From: an uncultured Collinsella sp.
GTDB lineage: Bacteria; Actinomycetota; Coriobacteriia; Coriobacteriales; Coriobacteriaceae
DNA length: 64,000 bases
Direction: 5' to 3'
Assembly (NCBI GenBank): GCA_900545615.1
Contig: UQZM01000003.1
Span: 11,237 to 75,236, forward strand
Below are positions 31,434 through 39,826 of this stretch, one piece after another (positions within the stretch are counted from its first letter, which is position 1; each line of letters opens with the position of its first letter). The notes beneath the pieces were generated by a model. That model made no database searches, was not told where the DNA came from, and worked only from the letters and a program-made list of their open reading frames with translations. The translations under genes and the position numbers were made by a program.

Positions 31434-32456
31434 ATGAGCAAAGAGTGTGTCGAGCAGGTCGAAGGCGCAGGGGCTTCGGTGCCGATGACCGATATATCGA
31501 ACATTGATGTGCCCGAGGGCACCGACGAGCTCAGCCGCAACACCCGTCGCGCATGGCGCGACCGCCTGAACAGCGCTTCGACGCGCAAGATGATCACGGG
31601 CGTCTTGGCTACGCTGGTGGGCGGTTCGTTTTGGGGCTTCTCGGGCACCAGCGCGAGCTTTCTGTTCGATACCTACCACGTCGATACCTTGTGGCTTATG
31701 AGCGTGCGTCAGATTCTCGCCGGTCTACTCTTTATGGCCGTGGTTGTTACGCGCGACCGCGAGCGCCTGATTAAGCTCTGGACCACACCCGCCGATCGCA
31801 AGCAGCTGCTGCTCTTTACCGCCTTTGGCCTGCTGTTCAACCAGTTTTGCTATCTTTCGGCCGTGCGCCTGACGAACGCCGGAACCGCGACGGTGCTCCA
31901 GTGCCTGCAGCTCGTTATCATCATGGGCTACACCTGCGCGATCAATCGCCGCATGCCGCGTACTCGCGAAGTCATCGGCATTGGCCTGGCTCTGGGTGGA
32001 ACCTTTTTAATCGCCACCGGCGGCGACCCCACCAGCCTGAATATCTCGCCGCTTGGCCTGGCAGCAGGTCTTATGTGTGCGGTCAGCGCCGCGTGTATGG
32101 CGGTGATTCCCGCCAAGATCCTGCCCGAATACGGCAGCCCCATCGTCACGGGCTCGGCAATGCTCACGGCGGGCGTGATCTCATGTGTCTTCGTGCAGCC
32201 CTGGGCGCATGTGCCGGCACTCGACGCTGCCGGCGTCGAGGCGCTCGCGGTGTTCGTGGTTATCGGCTCGTTTTTTGCTTACATGCTCTATATGCAGGGC
32301 GTTAAGGACATCGGCTCGGTGCGTGCGAGTCTCATCGGAACCGTGGAGCCCGTCTCGGCGACCATCACCAGCGCCGTTATGCTGGGCACGGTGTTTTTGC
32401 CGACCGACCTTATCGGCTTTGCCATGATCATCGTGATGATGTTCCTCACGGTGTAG
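31434..32456 (+). CDS. EamA/DMT-family permease
   Basis: Inner-membrane transporter (340 aa) with a hydrophilic N-terminus of about 55 residues and then ten membrane helices in two EamA repeats. The first repeat begins with MITGVLATLVGGSFWGFSGTSASFLF. The second covers LAAGLMCAVSAACMAVIPAKIL to the C-terminus, ending TDLIGFAMIIVMMFLTV. Closest in style to RhaT/YicL-type carriers. GGGGGAG precedes the ATG at 31434. Substrate unknown; it stands alone between the tRNA and the DUF4012 gene. Confidence 0.82.
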   Translation: MSKECVEQVEGAGASVPMTDISNIDVPEGTDELSRNTRRAWRDRLNSASTRKMITGVLATLVGGSFWGFSGTSASFLFDTYHVDTLWLMSVRQILAGLLFMAVVVTRDRERLIKLWTTPADRKQLLLFTAFGLLFNQFCYLSAVRLTNAGTATVLQCLQLVIIMGYTCAINRRMPRTREVIGIGLALGGTFLIATGGDPTSLNISPLGLAAGLMCAVSAACMAVIPAKILPEYGSPIVTGSAMLTAGVISCVFVQPWAHVPALDAAGVEALAVFVVIGSFFAYMLYMQGVKDIGSVRASLIGTVEPVSATITSAVMLGTVFLPTDLIGFAMIIVMMFLTV

Positions 32457-32605
32457 CTGGCGCCGCTGCCAAGACGGAAAAGGTGTTGTGCCGCATTTTC
32501 GCCAATTGATGTCCGTGTCTGGAGTTTAGCTGTCGATGCTCAAAATGCCATAAACTAGTAACGTTATGGACTTTTTCATTGCGACTCAATTGCGAGGATT
32601 TCTTT

Positions 32606-34918
32606 ATGGCTGGTAATCACTTTAAGGGCAGCGATAGCGGCCGTCCTGCAGTTCCGCCGCGTCCGAACGGGGCTGGTAAGGCCGGCACGCCGGGCGGCGC
32701 TGGACAGGGCGGTTCCGGTAAGCGCGTGTCCCCGGGCGAGACAGCGATGTTTACCGCTCTGTACGAGCAGTCTCAAAAGGCAAAAAAGACCGGCCGTGCA
32801 AGAGGGAATGTCTTTGCGGGCGGTGCAACCTCCACGTCGCAGCCGAGCGGGGCTCCTTCGGTACCCGCGAACAACGCAGGTGCTGCCAACGCCGCGAATG
32901 CCGCCGGCAACGTTAATGCCGACAAGGCCGCCAACAATACTCCCTCTGCCGGTGGCGCGGGGCTTACGGGTAACCTTGGCACGATTTACACCGGCGCCTC
33001 CGAGACTGGCACGTTCGCCCGCCTGGATGATAGCGGTGCCGAGTTTGCGGGCTCGGGTTCCAAGGAAGATTATTACGATTTTGGCTTGAACTACGGTAGC
33101 GATGCTTCGTCGAGTTCGACCTCTGACGGTCTGGTCCGTCATCGCCATCGCAAGGGCGAGCGCAAAAAGCGTCACACCGGCGCCATTATTGCCGCTGTAG
33201 TCGCGGTGCTTCTCGTTGCGCTTGGCGCAAGCGGCTTTATGCTGCTTAACTCGGCAAAGACCGTAAAGAGCGAAGCGAAGGAGGCTGTCGAGATCGTCGG
33301 TGGCCTTAAGGACAAGGTCACGTCGGGCGATTTTTCGACGCTGCCTGACGACGCGAAGAAGATCGATGAGCTCTGTAACAGCATGAAGGCGGAGACCTCG
33401 AGCCCGCTGTGGACGGCGGCTTCGTTTATCCCGGTGTATGGCAGTGACATCAACGCAGCCCGCACCATGATTGACGCCCTGTCCGATGTCTCGAGCAATG
33501 CGCTGGTTCCCATGGCCGACAACCTCTCGCAGGCTACGCCCGGCAAGCTGTTCCAGGACGGCATGATTAACGTGTCCGCGCTGCAGGCGGTCGCCGATTC
33601 GCTTTCCAGCAGCTCGAAGGTGTTCAAGAGCGCCAACGAGAAGATCCAGGGCATTGGCGATACTCATATTTCTCAGGTGACCGAGCTGGTCGATAAGGCC
33701 AAGGACGGCTTTGCCACCCTCAACGGTGCGGTTGACGCGGCGGAGAAGGTCGCCCCCGTCCTTCCCCAGATGCTCGGCGCCAACGGCCAGACGCGCAACT
33801 ACCTTATGTACGCCATGAACAACGTCGAGATTCGTGCTTGCGGCGGCTTTGGCGGTTCGCAGGGCCTGATTTCGGTCACTGACGGCCAGATGTCGATTGG
33901 CGAGTTTGTTCCCCGCATTGGACTCAGCGAGGAAGAGGCAGTCGAGAGCGTCGACGAAGAGGATGAGGCGCTGTTCGGCAACCACAGTAACCTGTACAAC
34001 TCGGGCAATACCTATTCGCCTGATTGGCCCCGCAACTCGCAGCGTGTCGCCGCGCTGTGGAAGTCCCAGTATGGACAGGACGTTGATGGCGTCATCGGTA
34101 TCGACCCGGTGTTCCTGCAGTATCTGCTGGGCCTGGTCGGTAATGTCTCGCTGCCCGACGGAACGGTTGTCGACGGCACCAACGCCGCAAAGGTTCTCAT
34201 GCACGATGTGTACTGGAACTATCCGGTCGAGGAGTCTGACGGCATCTTTGCATCCGTCGCCAGCGCTGCCTTCGACAAGATCCTTGGCGGTATCGGCGAT
34301 GTCGATGTTACGAAGCTTGTCAGCGCCGTTGAGCGCGGTGCCGAAGAGGGCCGCCTGATCGCGTGGATGAGAAACGATGATGAGCAGAATGCCATCAAAG
34401 AGACGGGCATTGACGCTTCGCTGCCCGATCCGGATGACCCGAGTGCCGATCCTGTTGCCGGCGTTTACTTTAACAACCTGAGCTTCTCCAAGCTCGACTG
34501 GTACCTGAACGCCGATACGCAGATTGGCCAGGGCATCAAGAACGGTGACGGCACGTGCTCCTATCGCATCACCGTTACCCTGACGAACATCATGACGCAG
34601 GAGGAGGCTGGCAAGCTGCCCGACTACGTTGCGGCGAGCGCACCCGATGCCGCGCGTGATGACGAGCGCCTGAATGTCTCGCTGTTCGCCCCGACGGGTG
34701 GCAACATTTCGGACCTTACCGTCGAGGGCACCCAGTTTGGGCTTGGCGCCGCCACGTGGCATGGCATTCCCTTCTATTCGGGAACCGTCGACCTGCATGC
34801 GGGCGAGACGTCGACGATCACCTATACGCTGACCACGTCGGCCGAGGCGGGGGACAAGCCGCTTACGCTGCGTCAGACTCCTACATGCCAGGCGGCTCGC
34901 GACAGCGCGTCGGCGTAG
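32606..34918 (+). CDS. DUF4012 membrane-anchored protein
   Basis: Protein of 770 aa. A disordered, probably cytoplasmic N-terminus rich in Gly, Ala, Ser, Pro and Asn (about 1-175) is followed by a basic stretch RHRHRKGERKKRH, one membrane helix (about 192-214) and a large extracellular part. The conserved DUF4012 core is YLMYAMNNVEIRACGGFGGSQGLISVTDGQMSIGEF (about 395-430). The family is common in Gram-positive bacteria and linked to the cell surface, but its role is unknown. The ATG at 32606 has GAGGA 9 nt upstream; the TTG at 32579 lacks an SD. Confidence 0.8.
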   Translation: MAGNHFKGSDSGRPAVPPRPNGAGKAGTPGGAGQGGSGKRVSPGETAMFTALYEQSQKAKKTGRARGNVFAGGATSTSQPSGAPSVPANNAGAANAANAAGNVNADKAANNTPSAGGAGLTGNLGTIYTGASETGTFARLDDSGAEFAGSGSKEDYYDFGLNYGSDASSSSTSDGLVRHRHRKGERKKRHTGAIIAAVVAVLLVALGASGFMLLNSAKTVKSEAKEAVEIVGGLKDKVTSGDFSTLPDDAKKIDELCNSMKAETSSPLWTAASFIPVYGSDINAARTMIDALSDVSSNALVPMADNLSQATPGKLFQDGMINVSALQAVADSLSSSSKVFKSANEKIQGIGDTHISQVTELVDKAKDGFATLNGAVDAAEKVAPVLPQMLGANGQTRNYLMYAMNNVEIRACGGFGGSQGLISVTDGQMSIGEFVPRIGLSEEEAVESVDEEDEALFGNHSNLYNSGNTYSPDWPRNSQRVAALWKSQYGQDVDGVIGIDPVFLQYLLGLVGNVSLPDGTVVDGTNAAKVLMHDVYWNYPVEESDGIFASVASAAFDKILGGIGDVDVTKLVSAVERGAEEGRLIAWMRNDDEQNAIKETGIDASLPDPDDPSADPVAGVYFNNLSFSKLDWYLNADTQIGQGIKNGDGTCSYRITVTLTNIMTQEEAGKLPDYVAASAPDAARDDERLNVSLFAPTGGNISDLTVEGTQFGLGAATWHGIPFYSGTVDLHAGETSTITYTLTTSAEAGDKPLTLRQTPTCQAARDSASA

Positions 34919-35001
34919 GGTTTTTCTGGTAGCGCAGATAATCGAGTACCATTTTGGGGCGGACAGGCAATCTGTTCGCCCCTATTTTGTAAGGAGAGCG
35001 C

Positions 35002-36333
35002 ATGAAGTACTTTGGCACCGACGGCTTTCGCGGTGAGGCCAACGTTGGGCTGACGGTAGAGCACGCTTATAAGATTGGCCGTTTTGTGGGCTGGTATTAC
35101 GGCGCCAACCGCAGTGCTAAGGCGCGCGTGATCGTGGGCAAGGACACGCGTCGCTCGAGTTATATGTTCGAGGCGGCGCTGGTGAGCGGCCTGGTCGCGA
35201 GCGGTGCGGACGCCTATATGCTGCACGTGATCCCCACGCCGGGCGTAGCGCACCAGACCGTGGAAGGCTGCTTCGATTGCGGCATCATGATCAGCGCGAG
35301 CCACAACCCGTTTTGCGATAACGGCATTAAGCTCGTCAACAGCGACGGCTTTAAGATGGACGAGGACGTACTGGAGCTCATCGAGGACTACATCGATGGC
35401 AAGAGCGAGGTGCCGCTGGCCACGGGCAACCACATCGGTGCCACGGTGGACTACATGCAGGGCCGCAACCGCTACATTGCTTCGCTCATTGCAAGTGCGA
35501 ACTTTTCGCTGCAGGGCGTCAAGATCGGTATCGACTGCGCCAACGGCTCGGCTTCCTCGGTGGCCAAGCCGGTGTTCGACGCGCTGGGCGCCGACGTGCG
35601 CGTGATCAACGCCGCGCCCGATGGCTTTAACATCAACGTCGACTGCGGCTCCACGCATATGGAGCGTCTGCAGCGCCATGTGGTGGAGCAGGGCCTGGAC
35701 GTGGGCTTTGCCTACGACGGCGATGCCGACCGCTGCCTGGCCGTAGATGAGCGCGGGCGCGTGGTCGACGGCGACCAGATCCTGTACGTGTGCGGCGTGT
35801 ATCTGAACAAGCACGGGCGACTCTCGGGCGGTACCGTGGTGCCGACGATTGCCAGCAACTTTGGCCTGGTCAAGTCGCTGGAGCTTGCCGGTCTGAGCGC
35901 CGTGACCAGCGGCGTGGGCGACCGTCACGTGTATGCCAAGATGCGCGAGGGCGGCTACAGCCTGGGTGGCGAGCAGACGGGCCATACGATCTTTGGCGAT
36001 ATCGAGCGCACGGGCGACGGCATTATGACCTCGCTGCGCGTGATGGAAGTGATTCGTGCCGAGCGCGAGATGCTCTCGCAGCTCACGGCTCCGTGCAAGC
36101 TGCTGCCGCAGGCGCAGGTGGCCGTGCACGTGGCGGACAAGGACGCCGCGCTCGAGAACATGGGCGTGCAGAACGCCATCGCCGAGGCCGAGGCTGCGCT
36201 GGCAGGCGAGGGCCGCGTGCTCGTGCGCAAGAGCGGAACCGAGTCGGTGATTCGCGTTTTGGCCGAAGCCCCCGACCAAGCCGCCGCCGACGCCGCCATG
36301 AAGCGCATCGCCAACGCGCTCGAGGCTTTATAG
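35002..36333 (+). CDS. glmM: Phosphoglucosamine mutase GlmM
   Basis: Interconverts glucosamine-6-phosphate and glucosamine-1-phosphate for peptidoglycan precursor synthesis (443 aa). The alpha-D-phosphohexomutase domains are in order: KYFGTDGFRGEAN at the start, the phosphoserine loop MISASHNPFCDNGIK (about residues 97-111), metal loop DGDADR (YDGDADRCLAVDE), sugar loop GGEQTGH, and the C-terminal phosphate site VRKSGTESVIRV. The ATG at 35002 follows AAGGAGAGCG. Confidence 0.93.
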   Translation: MKYFGTDGFRGEANVGLTVEHAYKIGRFVGWYYGANRSAKARVIVGKDTRRSSYMFEAALVSGLVASGADAYMLHVIPTPGVAHQTVEGCFDCGIMISASHNPFCDNGIKLVNSDGFKMDEDVLELIEDYIDGKSEVPLATGNHIGATVDYMQGRNRYIASLIASANFSLQGVKIGIDCANGSASSVAKPVFDALGADVRVINAAPDGFNINVDCGSTHMERLQRHVVEQGLDVGFAYDGDADRCLAVDERGRVVDGDQILYVCGVYLNKHGRLSGGTVVPTIASNFGLVKSLELAGLSAVTSGVGDRHVYAKMREGGYSLGGEQTGHTIFGDIERTGDGIMTSLRVMEVIRAEREMLSQLTAPCKLLPQAQVAVHVADKDAALENMGVQNAIAEAEAALAGEGRVLVRKSGTESVIRVLAEAPDQAAADAAMKRIANALEAL

Positions 36334-36360
36334 TTACGCGGTTTTACCAAACCGCGTAAC
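36333..36360. repeat. GTTACGCGGTTT-TACC-AAACCGCGTAAC hairpin, copy 2
   Basis: Identical to 14925-14952. It begins at the last base of the glmM stop codon and is followed by structured element copy C. Confidence 0.75.
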
Positions 36361-36362
36361 TG

Positions 36363-36490
36363 CTCGACGCTGCAAACGGCCCCAAGCGGCAATCTGACGT
36401 TCAATTTCAAGGGCGCGACCAGAAGGTCAGCGCCCTTTCATTTCACGTCACCTTGCTCGCTTGGGGCCGTTTTCGCTGACGTTGCCAAGA
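36363..36490. repeat. Structured intergenic element, copy C
   Basis: It starts CTCGACGCTGC. Outer arms AAACGGCCCCAAGCG (36374-36388) and CGCTTGGGGCCGTTT (36468-36482) are a perfect 15-bp inverted repeat. Apical hairpin GGGCGCGACC-AGAA-GGTCAGCGCCC (36411-36435). It ends near CGCTGACGTTGCCAAGACAT, matching TCGTTGCCAGAACAT of copy B. Confidence 0.78.
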
Positions 36491-36538
36491 CATTAGCGTC
36501 AACGAACTAGTCATTGGGTACCTAGTTATTGGGTGAAA

Positions 36539-36577
36539 AAAGGGGACGCTGCGGATTGGTTCCGCGGCGTCCCCTTT
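36539..36577 (-). terminator. Terminator of the M32 carboxypeptidase gene
   Basis: AAAGGGGACGCTGCGGA (36539-36555) pairs with TCCGCGGCGTCCCCTTT (36561-36577) with one wobble. Read on the reverse strand it continues into a T-run (CTTTTTTCAC). Confidence 0.88.
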
Positions 36578-36599
36578 GCGTTGGCGTGTCGGTTATGCC

Positions 36600-38183
36600 T
36601 TACAGCTCGTAGAGCGTGGTGAACTTGTCCTGCAGGTAGCTGCAGTAGTAGCGGGCATCGAACGCCATGCCGCACGCGCCCTTGATGAGCTCCGGCGCGT
36701 CCTTGGCGCGGCCCCACTGCCAAATGTGCTCGCCCAGCCAGGCACGGACTGGCGCCAGGTCACCGCTCGCGCAGGCGCCGGTAAGGTCGACGCCGTCGCG
36801 GCACATGGCCGGCACAAACATGGCGTCGTAGGCACTGCCCAGCGCATACGTGGGGAAGTAGCCAAACGAGCCGCCGCTCCAGTGCGTATCCTGCAGGCAG
36901 CCGTGCATGTCGTCGGGAACGGGAATGCCCAGGTACTCGTCCATAAAGTGGTTCCAAAGCGCGGGGATGTCCTTGGCCGTGGCCTCGCCGGCAAACAGCA
37001 TGCGCTCGATCTCGTAGCGCACCATAACGTGCAGCGGATAGGTGAGCTCGTCGGCCTCGGTGCGGATCAGCGACGGCTGTGCGATGTTCACGGCGTGGTA
37101 GAGCGTGTCCTCGTCGACGTCGCCGTAGACCTCGGGTGCGTGGCGGCGCAGCACCTCGAGCAGCGGTCCCATAAAGGCGCGGCTGCGACCCACGGTGTTT
37201 TCGAAAAAGCGGCTCTGGCTCTCGTGGATGCCCATGGAGGTGCCACCCTCCAGGCACGTGCGCGCATAGGCGGGGTTCACGCCCAGCTCGTACATGGCGT
37301 GACCTGCCTCGTGGATGATGCTGAAGACGTTGGAGATACAGTCGTTCTCGTAGATGTGCGTCGCGATGCGCGCATCGCCCACGGCAAAGCCCTCGCTAAA
37401 CGGATGCTCGGTAAAGGCAAGCGTGGTGTCGTCCAGGTTAAGACCGACGAGCTTCATCAGGTCGAAGCTCATGGCTCGCTGGGCGGCCTCGGGCACATGC
37501 GCGTGCAAAAAGTCGGCAGCGGGCTGCTGGCCGCGCTCGCCGATGGCGTGCACGAGCGGCACGACCGTGGCCTTGACCTCGTCGCAAAACGCGTCGAAGC
37601 TCTTGGCAGAAAGACCACGCTCGTACTGGTCGAGCCAAACGTCGTATGGGTCGCGCTGGGGGTCCATGAGCTCTGCCTGATGCTTAAGTTGGGCGACGAT
37701 CTTGTCCACATAGGGCTCAAAGCTCGCCCAGTCATTGGCCGTCTTGGCCTTGTGCCACACGGCATCGGCCTCGCAGGTGAGCCTGGTCCAGGCCTCGGCC
37801 TCCTCGGTGGGGATGACGCTTGCCTCGCGCTGGTCGCGACCGAGCACACGGATCTCGTCGAGCAGCTGCGGGTCGTCGATTTTGCCGCCGGCGACGGTCT
37901 CGCGCGCTAACGAGCGTACGAGCTCAACAGACTTCTCGCAGGTCAGTAGCTTGTGATGTTCGCCGGCAAGCGTGCCCATGGCGTCGGCACGGGCGGCAGC
38001 GCCGTTGGCAGGAGCAATCGTCGCTCCATCGAACTCGGCAATCTTGAGCAGGTACTCGCGAGTCCACAGCTTGCCCTCGAGTTTGCGGAACTTTTTGACG
38101 GCCTTGTCGACTTTAGCGGCCTTGACGCCCTTGGCGGCCTTTGCCACGGCTGCCTTGGCCTTCTTATCGAGTTTCTTTCCCAT
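36600..38183 (-). CDS. M32-family (Taq-type) metallocarboxypeptidase
   Basis: Zinc carboxypeptidase of family M32 (527 aa), a cytosolic all-helical enzyme that trims C-terminal residues. The active-site HEAGH is at residues 291-295 (IIHEAGHAMYELGVNPA), followed by the family motif GIHESQSRFFEN; VRYEIERMLF and the C-terminal GYFPTYALGSAYDAMF match M32 conserved blocks. A Lys/Ala-rich N-terminal extension (KKLDKKAKAAVAKAAKGVKAAKVDKAV) of about 30 residues is unusual for M32. The start ATG is at 38183. Single gene with its own terminator. Confidence 0.9.
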   Translation of the reverse strand: MGKKLDKKAKAAVAKAAKGVKAAKVDKAVKKFRKLEGKLWTREYLLKIAEFDGATIAPANGAAARADAMGTLAGEHHKLLTCEKSVELVRSLARETVAGGKIDDPQLLDEIRVLGRDQREASVIPTEEAEAWTRLTCEADAVWHKAKTANDWASFEPYVDKIVAQLKHQAELMDPQRDPYDVWLDQYERGLSAKSFDAFCDEVKATVVPLVHAIGERGQQPAADFLHAHVPEAAQRAMSFDLMKLVGLNLDDTTLAFTEHPFSEGFAVGDARIATHIYENDCISNVFSIIHEAGHAMYELGVNPAYARTCLEGGTSMGIHESQSRFFENTVGRSRAFMGPLLEVLRRHAPEVYGDVDEDTLYHAVNIAQPSLIRTEADELTYPLHVMVRYEIERMLFAGEATAKDIPALWNHFMDEYLGIPVPDDMHGCLQDTHWSGGSFGYFPTYALGSAYDAMFVPAMCRDGVDLTGACASGDLAPVRAWLGEHIWQWGRAKDAPELIKGACGMAFDARYYCSYLQDKFTTLYEL

Positions 38184-38319
38184 ACCGTATCCTTAATCTC
38201 GCAGGCCGAGCGTCGCAAGCGGGTGCGCGGCCAGTTTGCACAGCTACCTGCCTTGTACCCAGCGCGAACAAAACGGAACGCGGCGATGCGCTCGCGAAAT
38301 GTGTTATCCTATAGCCCAA

Positions 38320-38601
38320 TGCGTTGACGGAGAGGGTTTTGCCCGCCGCGTCGCCGGCAAGAGAGGGAAGGTCATGGGCTGCAAGCCTTCCTGCGGTGGC
38401 AAGGGCCAAGCGTTCACTCCCGAGCAGCGACCTCAACGGGCACGCGGCCGGCGGCAGCGAGGCCCCAGTAGGGAAGCCGTGAGCCTCGCGATAAGGGGCG
38501 CAGAGTGGGCGCGGCGGGCCAGACATCCGCCGGGTCAAACAAGGTGGTACCGCGGAATTTAACCGTCCTTGGGCAATGCACATGCCCGAGGACGGTTTTT
38601 T
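38320..38601 (+). promoter_or_regulatory. T-box leader of pheST
   Basis: tRNA-sensing riboswitch in the leader of the phenylalanyl-tRNA synthetase operon. The T-box sequence AAGGTGGTACCGCG is at 38541-38554. The terminator CCGTCCTTGGGCA (38563-38575) / TGCCCGAGGACGG (38583-38595) is followed by six T. Stem I features lie upstream (AGAGAGGGAAGG and GGAAGG/CCTTCC). I could not place the specifier codon with certainty; UUC is expected for tRNA-Phe. Confidence 0.9.
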
Positions 38602-38686
38602 GTTACCGAACCGGGCCGCGCATCCGCAGCATCGGGCGGCGTCAGCCGTCCCGGAGCGCGGATGCGCGAGAGACGAAAGGGAAGAC

Positions 38687-39763
38687 ATGAGTCTGATTGA
38701 TGATCTGGTCAAACTCGAGGAAGAGGCCAAGGAGCTCGTCGCAGGCGCCGACGACGCCGCAAAGCTCGAGGCCGCGCGCGTTGAGCTGCTCGGCCGCAAG
38801 GGCCGCATCACCGGCCTGATGCGCATGATGGGCAAGCTCGCCCCCGAGGATCGTCCCGTGATGGGCAAGCGCGCCAACGAGATGCGCCAGCTGATCGAGG
38901 GAATGCTCGACGAGCGCACCACCGAGATGAAGGCCGCCGCACTTAAGCACGCGCTCGAGCACGAGGCCGTCGATATCACGCTGCCGGGCATTCGCCCGCA
39001 GATCGGTCACCAGCACCTGATTAAGCAGATCATCGAGGAGGCCGAGGACATCTTCTGCGGCATCGGCTACACCGTCGAGTCCGGCCCCATGGTCGACACC
39101 TCCTACTACAACTTCACCGCGCTCAACGCGCCCATGGATCACCCGAGCCGCTCGGCCCGCGACACCTTCTACGTGGTCGACAACAACCCCGGCAGCGTCG
39201 CTCATCCCGAGGCACACGCCCACGGCGAGTCCGACGTGCTGCTGCGCACCCAGACCTCGGGCGTGCAGATCCACACTATGGAGTCGCAGAAGCCGCCCAT
39301 CTACATGATCTGCCCGGGTACCGTCTACCGTCCCGACACGGCCGACGCCTGCCACCTGCCGCAGTTCAACCAGATCGAGGGCCTGGTCGTCGACGAGGGT
39401 ATCACCTTTGGCGATCTTAAGGGCACGCTCGACTACTTTGTTAAGTGCATGTTTGGCGAGGACCGCAAGACGCGCTACCGTCCGCACTTCTTCCCCTTCA
39501 CCGAGCCTAGCTGCGAGGTGGACGTGAGCTGCCACGTCTGCGGCGGCAAGGGCTGCAACTTCTGCAAGCACAGCGGCTGGATCGAGATCCTGGGCTGCGG
39601 CATGGTCGACCCCAACGTCCTGATCAACTGCGGCATCGACCCCGAGAAGTACACCGGCTTCGCCTTTGGTATTGGCGCCGAGCGCGTCGCGGCACTGCGC
39701 TACGACCTGCCCGACCTGCGCACGTTGATGACTGGTGACATGAGGTTCTTGAACCAGTTCTAG
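38687..39763 (+). CDS. pheS: Phenylalanine--tRNA ligase alpha subunit
   Basis: Catalytic alpha subunit of the (alpha-beta)2 phenylalanyl-tRNA synthetase (358 aa). An N-terminal coiled coil (about 1-90) precedes the class II core: ISLPGI-type linker (DITLPGIRPQIGHQHLIKQI), motif 2 CPGTVYRPDTADACHLPQFNQIEGLVVDEG, and motif 3 GFAFGIGAERVAALRYDLPDLR. Includes the FPFTEPSCEVDVSC segment with nearby CxxC pairs (CHVCGGKGCNFCKHSGW). The ATG at 38687 follows AAAGGGAAG; the open frame upstream overlaps the T-box terminator and is not coding. Confidence 0.96.
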   Translation: MSLIDDLVKLEEEAKELVAGADDAAKLEAARVELLGRKGRITGLMRMMGKLAPEDRPVMGKRANEMRQLIEGMLDERTTEMKAAALKHALEHEAVDITLPGIRPQIGHQHLIKQIIEEAEDIFCGIGYTVESGPMVDTSYYNFTALNAPMDHPSRSARDTFYVVDNNPGSVAHPEAHAHGESDVLLRTQTSGVQIHTMESQKPPIYMICPGTVYRPDTADACHLPQFNQIEGLVVDEGITFGDLKGTLDYFVKCMFGEDRKTRYRPHFFPFTEPSCEVDVSCHVCGGKGCNFCKHSGWIEILGCGMVDPNVLINCGIDPEKYTGFAFGIGAERVAALRYDLPDLRTLMTGDMRFLNQF

Positions 39764-39826
39764 AACGCTTTCTTCTTAGTTGCAGTTTCCGGCTCAAAGC
39801 CGCATTTATGAAAGGAGACCAGTTAG

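Noticed and set aside
38184..38319. Small gene upstream of the T-box
   Set aside because: Open frames here have no SD and overlap leader structure; best read as promoter and leader sequence.
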